A stretch of DNA of 64,000 nt from JAGNLV01 sp964612145 (GTDB lineage Bacteria; Zixibacteria; MSB-5A5; GN15; FEB-12). The stretch spans positions 1 to 64,000 of the forward strand of contig CAZTBP010000005.1 of NCBI GenBank assembly GCA_964612145.1. Direction: 5' to 3'. Below, in pieces: positions 1-6,483 of the stretch; positions within the stretch are counted from its first letter, which is position 1, and every line of letters starts with the position of its first letter. The notes beneath the pieces were generated by a model, which saw nothing but the letters and a program-made list of their open reading frames with translations, searched no databases and was not told the origin of the DNA. Both the position numbers and the translations under genes were made by a program.

Positions 1-1604
1 CACTGCGTGTCGGCCTTGTTGACCACCCACTCGCCGTTGACTAACATCGAGTCCCTTACACACACCCGAAACTCCCCTTTGTATCCATCCCCATCGGTAT
101 CAATTCCGGGGTTGTCATACAACCACTGCGCAGTTATGGCGTTTTGGGAAAGCTCTGTAAAGTCTACATTTTCTATCCAAGCCCCCGGGTTCAGCGGTAG
201 ATTTGATCCATTCGTAGGGTCGAGATGAAAACGCTCTGCAGCGAATACGCAAAAGGCAACGGTCTGGATAGCTCCCGGCGGCAATGCTGTTGGTCCCTCT
301 GACGTCACGAAAACGATGGCACTACCGTCAGCAATATCTTGGGCGGCACTCGAACTCGGCAACAACCAGCGATACGTGGAAGCAACAGCACAAAAAGGGG
401 ACGAATAGTCTACTTCATCGTTGCTAAGCACAAAATACCGGTTGCGGTCACCGCGCGGCACGCCCGTACCGCCAGTTAGAAAGTCCCTAAAGTTATCTCG
501 TTGCATCGGGCCATAATCATAATCGCTGGATAAACTCGCGGCCCACCAGTTAAAAGAGTGCTCAAGCCCTTCACTTCGTTGATCGAGGAAGCACATTCCA
601 ATCGCCCCGCGTACAGAAGCAGATGGATTTATTAAGTCTGGATATGGTACCGGAGATTCGATCCACTCATCCTCTAGTGGATCACCGTCATTATCCGTCG
701 CCCAAGATATATTGACGGTGTCTGACCACTCGCAATCTCCCTGTGCCTTTGTTCTGTGTAGAAAGCCGGCGACATCATCATTCTCCCTCGTGTCATAGTC
801 GCTGGTGGGTGCATAGGAGACAGCGGTGCCACACCTTAAGCCAAGATAGAACCCTTTGATCGTCTTATTTCCTATATTCTTTATCTTCAAACGGAATAGG
901 ACTATATCCTCGGCGTACGTTTGCGACCAGCAGAACGATTCTTGCATGACACTGAGTCTAAGTGGCTTGTGCAGGCGGTTATCCAGAAAGTCACGGTAGA
1001 TCTCGCGGTCGGAATAAACCGTGTCATGATACGAAACAACGAAATCCTGTTCAGAGATTGCCCTCCCAGTATTCGGTAACCCGTCGAACGTCGCCGGGCG
1101 TGCTACAAAGTACAATCCGTTTATTTGGCTGGGACCGGTCTCATAGGTTGGCCCCGAAGTTATCGTAGTTGATACCAGTGTGTCGCCATCGAGGACCCCA
1201 CCAAACCAAAGTCCGACAGTTCCAAATCGCCTTCCTGAACCGATTGGGAACTCAGAACCGTTCGTAATCACGTCTCCGGAAACATAGTCGTAGACGAGTT
1301 CAATTGGTGACGGGGTGCGCCCAATTGAGCCTTCGTTTGTGATTGAGAGTCCGAAATTACCGATTGTATGACGAGCAATGAGCTGCTCGACCGTGTCTTG
1401 TGCACTCGCTGCAGCCACTGGAGTAAACCAGCCAATGGACAAGAGTAAAAGCAACTCAAGAGCGGGGGCTAAGACCCTGATAGATGTGCACGAGCCCGAC
1501 TTTTCAGACGTTAGAGAATACCGGCCGACTGACCTTGCGAGACTCTGGCGGGAACGAGGCCTTACAGAAGTGAATAGTCCAAATCCGACACTTTTCGCTA
1601 TCAT
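1..1604 (-). CDS. Large exported protein of unknown function (3' end outside window)
   Basis: An open frame runs from an ATG at 1604 to the left edge with no stop, giving about 534 residues; the C-terminus is missing. After an N-terminal extension of about 45 residues there is a hydrophobic stretch (LELLLLLSIGWFTPVAAASA) that looks like a signal peptide, so translation may really begin further in. The rest is Gly/Asp/Asn-rich and beta-like, with segments such as DTDGDGYKGEF near the cut end, which resembles surface or secreted proteins of FCB bacteria. The C-terminal part, where a sorting or dockerin domain would be expected, is not visible. I do not recognise a catalytic domain. No strong Shine-Dalgarno precedes the ATG, so the start is uncertain. 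A 16-bp palindrome and an FNR-type box lie upstream. Confidence 0.7.
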   Translation of the reverse strand, partial: MIAKSVGFGLFTSVRPRSRQSLARSVGRYSLTSEKSGSCTSIRVLAPALELLLLLSIGWFTPVAAASAQDTVEQLIARHTIGNFGLSITNEGSIGRTPSPIELVYDYVSGDVITNGSEFPIGSGRRFGTVGLWFGGVLDGDTLVSTTITSGPTYETGPSQINGLYFVARPATFDGLPNTGRAISEQDFVVSYHDTVYSDREIYRDFLDNRLHKPLRLSVMQESFCWSQTYAEDIVLFRLKIKNIGNKTIKGFYLGLRCGTAVSYAPTSDYDTRENDDVAGFLHRTKAQGDCEWSDTVNISWATDNDGDPLEDEWIESPVPYPDLINPSASVRGAIGMCFLDQRSEGLEHSFNWWAASLSSDYDYGPMQRDNFRDFLTGGTGVPRGDRNRYFVLSNDEVDYSSPFCAVASTYRWLLPSSSAAQDIADGSAIVFVTSEGPTALPPGAIQTVAFCVFAAERFHLDPTNGSNLPLNPGAWIENVDFTELSQNAITAQWLYDNPGIDTDGDGYKGEFRVCVRDSMLVNGEWVVNKADTQ

Positions 1605-1633
1605 AATGAAATCCGCAAAAACACTGTGACAAG

Positions 1634-1649
1634 ATATCGACGTCGATAT
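1634..1649. promoter_or_regulatory. 16-bp perfect palindrome upstream of exported protein gene
   Basis: ATATCGACGTCGATAT reads identically on both strands and lies 30 bp upstream of the minus-strand start at 1604. It is a candidate operator for a dimeric regulator. No regulator gene is adjacent, so the function is inferred from symmetry and position only. Confidence 0.3.
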
Positions 1650-1706
1650 TGCCAAACTGTTGGATAGCATATCGCCGTACAATGGTATTTCCACATGGCG
1701 GGTAAC

Positions 1707-1720
1707 TTGATATAGATCAA
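1707..1720. promoter_or_regulatory. FNR/CRP-type box TTGAT-N4-ATCAA
   Basis: TTGATATAGATCAA is an exact match to the consensus TTGAT-N4-ATCAA bound by FNR-type regulators. It lies about 100 bp upstream of the minus-strand gene starting at 1604. Whether the host has an FNR homologue cannot be seen here. Confidence 0.35.
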
Positions 1721-1896
1721 ATTAACCGAAACTTCTTGAGAAAGCGCATTACCACAGGCGGATGAAAATTAATACTGCAAATCTCTCCATCGTTTTGATT
1801 TCCCGGTTGATCTATTGCGCTTAATAATTTTGAGGACCCCGACCAAGCAACAACTATTGTTCACATATCATACAAGCTTCAGAAATCCATTGGCAA

Positions 1897-2148
1897 TCAA
1901 AAGCACTGAGGAGGAATCTGACTTGGGCAAGATTCCAGAGAATCTGGCACGTAGTAACACCCATCATTCTCATGTCCCTGGTAGTCCATCCAGACCCCAA
2001 TTCCCTCCGAACAGGATGGAGTTGCTTCGATCGTACAGCAAGAACTGGGCCCACTTTGAACATTAGTTACGAAGGCAAAGCCAAAACTAAAAGATAGCGT
2101 TGCCAACAGTCCGATGCAAATAGGTAGGCGGCTTTTTGGATTTTTCAT
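1897..2148 (-). CDS. Secreted six-cysteine mini-protein
   Basis: An 83-residue protein. The ATG at 2148 is chosen because a near-ideal AAGGAGG sits seven bases before it; the frame is open further upstream but without a ribosome binding site. Residues 1-30 form a signal peptide (basic start, then a hydrophobic core LPICIGLLATLSFSFGFAFV). The mature part, of about 50 residues, has six cysteines (a CC pair, then four spaced singles), enough for three disulfides, and a DYQGH segment. The gene lies just downstream of, and in the same direction as, a membrane-anchored thioredoxin-fold gene, about 100 bp apart, which suggests a link to disulfide chemistry or export. I recognise no named family. A small disulfide-rich effector, a modified peptide precursor or an envelope protein are all possible. 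Confidence 0.6.
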   Translation of the reverse strand: MKNPKSRLPICIGLLATLSFSFGFAFVTNVQSGPSSCCTIEATPSCSEGIGVWMDYQGHENDGCYYVPDSLESCPSQIPPQCF

Positions 2149-2251
2149 AACTACCTCCTTAAGGCTAAAGTCTGTAATGTTTAATGCTTGTCGGGGTCCA
2201 AAGATGACAGCCGATAGAGACCAGCCGGAGTAACTGTTCAGTACCATGAAA

Positions 2252-2872
2252 TCATTTACTGTAGGCATTTCCTTTCTGCATCGTAGAAGTGAATGATGGG
2301 ATTGACGTAGGGATCTCACCAACAAGTATAGTTGTGAGCAGTTCCTTGTCCATTGATCCCGCGAGCATCGCCATTATTTGGCGGCGGTTATTGACAATCA
2401 TGTTAAAGGGATAAGTTGAAATGCCTATACCTTCGCGCACTCTGCTGTTGTGATCATAGAATGTTCTTTCATACAGACCCGTCTCGTGAAACATCTCGAT
2501 TAGATGAAACGGATTGTTCGAGGAAATCAGGATTCAGTTATCTAAGTCAAGACCATTTTCGTTAATCTCTTTAAGAAGCTCTGTTTCTTGTAGACAGGCA
2601 TGGCAATCCAAATCAATGAATATCAGCAGTGTTTGCTCAGTCAATAGTCCTGTAAGAATGTGTCTGTTGCCGTTCAAGTCGTACAGACTGTAATTTGGCA
2701 TCTCATCACCAAGCGAAGCTCCATCCATCTTCTGAATAATATCCTGTGTACGGTTCAATTGCTCAGTTCGGAGGGTGTCACGCTTCTCATTGGCAAACCA
2801 TTCCCCACCTACAGTTCCTATAATGTACGCCAGACCAATCAAAATAGTGGTCCCAAAAACGCGGATCAGCAT
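2252..2872 (-). pseudogene. Membrane-anchored thioredoxin-like protein interrupted by in-frame TGA
   Basis: One reading frame of 206 codons broken by a single TGA at 2534-2536 (codon 113). The ATG at 2872 is supported by GGGAGG eight bases upstream. The protein starts with a transmembrane segment (LIRVFGTTILIGLAYIIG), then a charged linker, then a redoxin/thioredoxin-like fold with FIDLDCHACLQE, in which CHAC is the expected redox pair. The part after the TGA has a TYPF segment at the place of the conserved cis-proline of thioredoxin folds. Both halves look well preserved in the same frame, so the stop is either a recent nonsense mutation, a sequence error or is read through. Selenocysteine seems unlikely because the TGA is not in the redox motif. 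It probably acted in the periplasm, upstream of the Cys-rich mini-protein. Confidence 0.6.
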
Positions 2873-2998
2873 ATCAAATCCTCCCGCAATCGAGATACTG
2901 TTTGATGCCGGTGTGCCGGATGTTGTGCTACTCGGCAAGTAGCATTAGATCGCTAGTCGTGTCAAGCGAAAAGTGGTTAATGCCATGGTGCGGTAGTG

Positions 2999-3160
2999 TC
3001 AAGAGAAGTGAGTAAATTGCATATCAGGCGCGCCCATTTGGTGCCTGTTTAAGACATAAGCGATTATGCCATAGATGATTCGTTCGGCACTGGTAGCATC
3101 ATTGAACGAGCGCATTGGGATTATTCGACGTCGGAATTCCTGGATGTACCCGGGTGCCCC
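2999..3160 (-). pseudogene. C-terminal remnant of a Mutator/IS256-like transposase
   Basis: A short minus-strand frame ending at a TGA (2999-3001) reads EFRRRIIPMRSFNDATSAER followed by an IIYGIIAYVLN stretch. This looks like the conserved C-terminus of Mutator-type transposases, where an arginine-rich RR segment is followed by F-N-A-S-ER and a hydrophobic helix. Nothing upstream continues the protein in frame and no terminal inverted repeats were found, so only a fragment remains. The identification rests on pattern memory and is tentative. Confidence 0.35.
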
Positions 3161-3701
3161 ACCGCTTGCGGTTAAATCGATCCGAAAATGTGCCTTCAGT
3201 GCCCCGCCCGTCGGGCGGGCTTCCGTGAATCAGTAAAGTGGAACGGGAACCTCCGAAAATGCCCCGCAGTCCCCGTCGTGATGTCGTCCTCAATCTCTCG
3301 CCTCCCTCTATATCGCTTCACACCTCAATATCACCCCAACCACCCATCTTCGCAACTCAAAATCTCCCGTACCTCCCCGCTCTACAGACGCAGTTCCACT
3401 CCGTTCTGTTTAACACCGCGGCTGCATTTTCCGAAGCAACCCCCACCAACTTCCGTCCCCAACCCCCCGTTAAACTGTGTCAAGTTTGACACACTCACTG
3501 CAATTTCAACAGCACTTTACTCCAGCCCCCGACTTCACACCCCCAAAAAACTGTGTCAATTTTGCCACACCCTGTTGCAATTAGTCAAGGTGCCGTAATT
3601 CATCTTCGTCTGACGGTCACATTTTCCACACCACTTCGATGGTAAATACACTCCCGCGCCCAGGGGTGAAGGACAACAATTTCAAAAAGGGGAGTGTCCC
3701 G
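3161..3701. other. C-rich, G-poor intergenic stretch with hairpins and palindromes
   Basis: About 540 bases with no convincing gene. The top strand is very rich in C and poor in G from about 3250 on, which produces long stop-free frames in several phases by chance. It contains a GC hairpin (CCCGCCC at 3203-3209 paired with GGGCGGG at 3213-3219) and two related palindromes described separately. Confidence 0.5.
3476..3569. promoter_or_regulatory. Two copies of an 18-bp palindromic site
   Basis: TGTGTCAAGTTTGACACA at 3476-3493 is a perfect 8+8 inverted repeat with a 2-bp centre. TGTGTCAATTTTGCCACA at 3552-3569 is the same with one mismatch. The flanks are also similar (AAC before; CTGCAATT or TTGCAATT after), so these are imperfect direct repeats 76 bp apart. 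A half site TTGACAC follows at 3888-3894. They look like operators ahead of the plus-strand unit starting near 3702 or 3950. Confidence 0.4.
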
Positions 3702-3953
3702 ATGCCGACAAACGAACCAAACCATCCCCCTCACCTATTGCGTAGGATACGTATGCGAGCGCTACCAAAAAGACGAAACAAACCCAACCCTGGCCCCGCC
3801 GTAGCCCACGCACCCACGGTGCGTGGGGCACCAGCACCAAAACAAACTCATATTACTCCCCACCGCAACGACTTCCAATGTTCAAACTTGACACTCACCG
3901 TCAAACGCGCCTTTACTGAAAACAGAACCATGGATCATTGGGTGTGTGAATGA
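3702..3953 (+). CDS. Possible small basic protein coupled to the downstream gene
   Basis: An 83-residue frame whose ATG is preceded by GGGGAG at seven bases. It is Pro-, Arg- and Lys-rich with no recognised domain, and its TGA overlaps the next start as ATGA, a typical translational-coupling arrangement. Against it, the region is C-rich with few stops in any frame, and a strong hairpin (CCCACGCACC 3805-3814 with GGTGCGTGGG 3818-3827) lies inside it, so it could equally be leader sequence. Confidence 0.3.
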   Translation: MPTNEPNHPPHLLRRIRMRALPKRRNKPNPGPAVAHAPTVRGAPAPKQTHITPHRNDFQCSNLTLTVKRAFTENRTMDHWVCE

Positions 3954-4489
3954 AGAAACTCCTCCTCGCGGCATTGTTACTCGTCCTGCTGATCGGCATC
4001 AGCTACGTCAAGGTCATCCACGGCGAGAACCGGCTCGAATCCGCCGAATACACCGGCCGCAAACAGGCCGCCGCCGAACTGATGATCGCCCGGGCCGCGC
4101 TCGACTCGCTGCGTACCGAATTGGGGGAGACCGAGGTTGCCTACGCCGACTCGCTCGTGCGCAAAGACCAGCGGCTCTCGGTCACCCAGGACTCGCTGCT
4201 GGGCCTGATCGACTCGCTTGAGGACCGCATCGCGCATCTAGAAACCGATGTCAAACAGGCGAAAGCCACCGCGCGTAAAGCAGAGCAGAAGGCAGCCAAT
4301 GCGGGCCCCAGCCGCGAGGAACAGATTATCACGTACTACAAAAAGCGCTACCGGGGGCTCCCGTCCGACCTTTCCGAGTACGAACAGAAGGTAGCGCTGA
4401 CCGAAATACGCAAAGAAACCGCCGCTAAGTACAATATCTCGTTGTCGGAATTAACCCGGCTTCGATCTCGATACAGACTGGATTACTAA
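3950..4489 (+). CDS. Membrane-anchored coiled-coil protein
   Basis: A 179-residue protein with a single N-terminal transmembrane anchor (residues 3-20), then a long heptad-like region (about 25-118) rich in Leu, Ala, Glu and Asp that should form a coiled coil. The Lys/Arg/Tyr-rich C-terminal part is compact and may be helical. It lacks Cys and enzyme motifs. GC content rises sharply against the upstream intergenic DNA. A gene for a sigma-region-4-like DNA-binding protein starts 31 bp downstream in the same direction, so the pair may form a membrane/regulator unit; that is inference. Phage spanin or structural coiled-coil proteins are alternatives, but no other phage genes are present. Function unknown. 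Confidence 0.7.
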   Translation: MKKLLLAALLLVLLIGISYVKVIHGENRLESAEYTGRKQAAAELMIARAALDSLRTELGETEVAYADSLVRKDQRLSVTQDSLLGLIDSLEDRIAHLETDVKQAKATARKAEQKAANAGPSREEQIITYYKKRYRGLPSDLSEYEQKVALTEIRKETAAKYNISLSELTRLRSRYRLDY

Positions 4490-4520
4490 CGACCAAACAC
4501 TCGTAGCGCGGACGGGAATC

Positions 4521-4835
4521 GTGCAGGCACGTAACTCAGATTTCAAGGAAATCTCCGTTGATCGGTTCGTCTTGGAGTCATTCGCCAATGAGCACTCACC
4601 GTATCATTCCACTCAGACGGAGAAGCTCATTAAGCGGGACCTGGACAGATTCCGTGGAAGACTCAAATGGCACATAAATCACTCGCTCTCGAGACGCCAG
4701 AAAGAGGTCATCAAGCAGTACCTGACCGGACGGACCGAGCGCCAGATAGCCGAAAAACTGGGCATTACTCAACAGGTCGTAAATATTTATAAGCACCGGG
4801 CTATTAAGAAGTTACACAAAATCATGACATCGTAG
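4521..4835 (+). CDS. Sigma-70 region 4-like helix-turn-helix protein
   Basis: A 104-residue protein starting at GTG. Residues 57-100 form a sigma-70 region 4 / LuxR-type helix-turn-helix: SRRQKEVIKQYLTGRTERQI, then AEKLGITQQVVNIYKHRA, then a basic end. The first 50 residues are polar and match nothing I know, and there is no region 2, so it is not a full sigma factor. It may be a small transcriptional regulator of the kind that resembles late-gene activators of phages. It lies 31 bp after the coiled-coil gene and is probably co-transcribed. No recognised Shine-Dalgarno precedes the GTG, so an ATG or TTG further in is possible. Confidence 0.7.
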   Translation: MQARNSDFKEISVDRFVLESFANEHSPYHSTQTEKLIKRDLDRFRGRLKWHINHSLSRRQKEVIKQYLTGRTERQIAEKLGITQQVVNIYKHRAIKKLHKIMTS

Positions 4836-5072
4836 GTGTATGTCAAATTCCCTATTAATAGAAGAGATTGCTTAATTGCGAGTACCCGTTAGCACCTTCA
4901 CTTTCCGAGTTTAGGTAGCTTCCGCCAACACGGCGTCTCGCAGTCGTAAGGAGGTGATAGTCTCAGATTGCGGTTTATCCCTATGAACTTCGCCGCATCC
5001 CCGCTGTGTTAATTGGTAACTGACTTCAAACAGTAGAGAGGGGGACAACACGAACCAATAGGGAGTTCTGCT
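4836..5072. other. Intergenic region without recognised feature
   Basis: About 240 bases. It contains AAGGAGGTGATAG near 4949-4961, which looks like a ribosome binding site, but no open frame of useful length follows it. I see no RNA motif that I can name. Confidence 0.3.
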
Positions 5073-5252
5073 ATGCCGAAGAGAAAAGATGACGAGCGGT
5101 TCGCTTCGATGGGAGAAAAAGACAGCTGGCACCCATACGGTCTTCAGGTGCTGTCACCTTCAAAGTTTTCGACCGTGGTGGGAAAAATACTGCGCGGCCA
5201 CTACTTACTAATCACGTCGCGCTACGCCGGCGGCCCCGAGCAGAGCCATTGA
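5073..5252 (+). CDS. Possible 59-residue protein
   Basis: Begins with ATG after a moderate AGGGAG and runs to a TGA at 5250-5252. The product is basic at the N-terminus (PKRKDDERF), with SWHPYGLQVLSPSKF in the middle, and has no signal or membrane segment. It lies directly before a strong terminator, as expected for the last gene of a transcript. No family recognised; it may be chance. Confidence 0.35.
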   Translation: MPKRKDDERFASMGEKDSWHPYGLQVLSPSKFSTVVGKILRGHYLLITSRYAGGPEQSH

Positions 5253-5320
5253 GTTTTTAATCTGAGACAGCCTTTCCGGTCCATGGTCGGACCGTTGCGG
5301 CTGTGAGCTACCGCATTTTA

Positions 5321-5353
5321 ACAGGGTCCACCCGTATCCCGAGTGGACCCTGT
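5321..5353 (+). terminator. Rho-independent terminator
   Basis: A perfect 11-bp stem, ACAGGGTCCAC (5321-5331) with GTGGACCCTGT (5343-5353), followed by CTTTTCGTTT. It closes transcription of the small genes upstream before the rhodanese gene. Confidence 0.8.
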
Positions 5354-5515
5354 CTTTTCGTTTAAATGCTTGACACCCATAAGACTTCCGCCTTCATTAG
5401 GCGGCAGAATTCGCCTGATCGGAACATCGACTGTCGGTTTTCCGAAACCGCCGACCCAACTATCCGGTTACGCGTATAACGTAGCAAACAATGACTCTAC
5501 AAACAGCGATACAGC

Positions 5516-6034
5516 ATGGCGTTCAAGCAACTGATTATTCTTTTTGTCCTGGCCACTGTCCTCGGCCTCGGTGTCAATCTCGTTTCGCCAAACAGCATCC
5601 CGTATGCGGGAGAATACCGCGAGTTGTCCTCCGGTGACGGCCCCGTTGTGCCGCCGACTGCCGAAGAGGGCGACCCGCCGTTCATCGCAGTCGATGTTGC
5701 CCACATGCAGTGGCAGGCCGGTGATGCAATCTTTGTCGACGCCCGCTCGCCGGAGGAATTCGCCTGCGGGACAATCCCGGGCTCAGTCAACATGCCGTTT
5801 GACTACCTCCCGCCCGGCGACTTAAAACCGTACTTCGATTCGGTTTTTGCCGGGGCGCCCAAAGACACGCCAATAATCACCTTCTGCTCCGGCGAGGAGT
5901 GTGACCTGTCGATGCACCTCGCCCGCAATCTCCAGTACGAGGGCTACACCAATGTCCAGATTTTCTTCGGCGGCGCCCGCGAGTGGGAAAATATGGGCTT
6001 GGAGATGGAGAGGAGGGAAGAATGCGGCGAATAA
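5516..6034 (+). CDS. Exported rhodanese-like protein
   Basis: A 172-residue protein with an N-terminal hydrophobic segment (residues 5-22, signal peptide or anchor) and one rhodanese domain (about 55-165). The substrate-binding start (DARSPEEFACGTIPGSVNMP) and the active-site loop FCSGEECDLS with Cys124 are clear. Rhodaneses carry persulfide sulfur on that Cys; outside the cytoplasm it would handle sulfur transfer or redox signalling. The last 13 bases overlap the start of the MauE/DoxX gene, so the two are translationally coupled. There is no strong Shine-Dalgarno. Catalytic activity is likely since the Cys and loop are intact; the substrate is unknown. Confidence 0.85.
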   Translation: MAFKQLIILFVLATVLGLGVNLVSPNSIPYAGEYRELSSGDGPVVPPTAEEGDPPFIAVDVAHMQWQAGDAIFVDARSPEEFACGTIPGSVNMPFDYLPPGDLKPYFDSVFAGAPKDTPIITFCSGEECDLSMHLARNLQYEGYTNVQIFFGGAREWENMGLEMERREECGE

Positions 6035-6474
6035 TCGACAACGATTATTTGGTGTTGGTCCTCCGGCTTGTCATTGGCGGCACCTTTATCGTGGCCTCGT
6101 ACTACAAGATCATCCACCCGGGCGACTTCGCGAAGTCAATCTGGTACTACCACATGGTGCCGGGCAGCCTGATCAATCTGATGGCCCTTATCCTGCCGTG
6201 GTTCGAATTACTGGCCGGTCTGGCGTTGATTTTTGGATTCTTGTATCGCGGCGCGGTTTGGGCCGTGGTTCTGATGAACGTCATGTTCATGATCGCGTTG
6301 GCTTCGGCAATCTCGCGCGGACTGGATATCGAGTGCGGCTGCTTCAAGGCGGCCAGCGGTGCCGGGGATGAGGCGAGAGATACGCTGATTCGCGACGCGG
6401 TTCTGATGGTCGGTATGGTGGTGCTGCTGTTTAGCCGCTCCAAACGATTCCAGGCTTCGTCAAGCTTGAAGTAG
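6022..6474 (+). CDS. MauE/DoxX-family membrane protein
   Basis: A 150-residue protein with four predicted transmembrane helices, of the DoxX / MauE methylamine-utilisation type. The ATG at 6022 is chosen over an upstream ATG because GGAGAGGAGG lies just before it. Helix 1 has VLRLVIGGTFIVASYYKI, the usual opening of the family (LR...G..F..ag..K). A central CGCF motif (IECGCFKA) supplies a Cys pair; MauE-type proteins are linked to disulfide formation in periplasmic partners. Coupling with an exported rhodanese suggests a periplasmic thiol or sulfur function. The gene converges on the pilus operon. Confidence 0.8.
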   Translation: MRRIIDNDYLVLVLRLVIGGTFIVASYYKIIHPGDFAKSIWYYHMVPGSLINLMALILPWFELLAGLALIFGFLYRGAVWAVVLMNVMFMIALASAISRGLDIECGCFKAASGAGDEARDTLIRDAVLMVGMVVLLFSRSKRFQASSSLK

Positions 6475-6483
6475 TAGATTAAA

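Noticed and set aside
3476..3583. Sigma-54 promoters (TGGCAC-N5-TTGCA)
   Set aside because: The two repeats look similar to the consensus, but one has TGCCAC with six-base spacing and the other TGACAC with CTGCA; the match is only partial, so I describe them as palindromic operators instead.
3188..3598. Overlapping plus-strand frames of 80-136 codons in the C-rich stretch
   Set aside because: The extreme lack of G and A/T-rich stop codons opens all frames by chance; the products are low-complexity Pro/Ser/Thr/Leu with no start signals.
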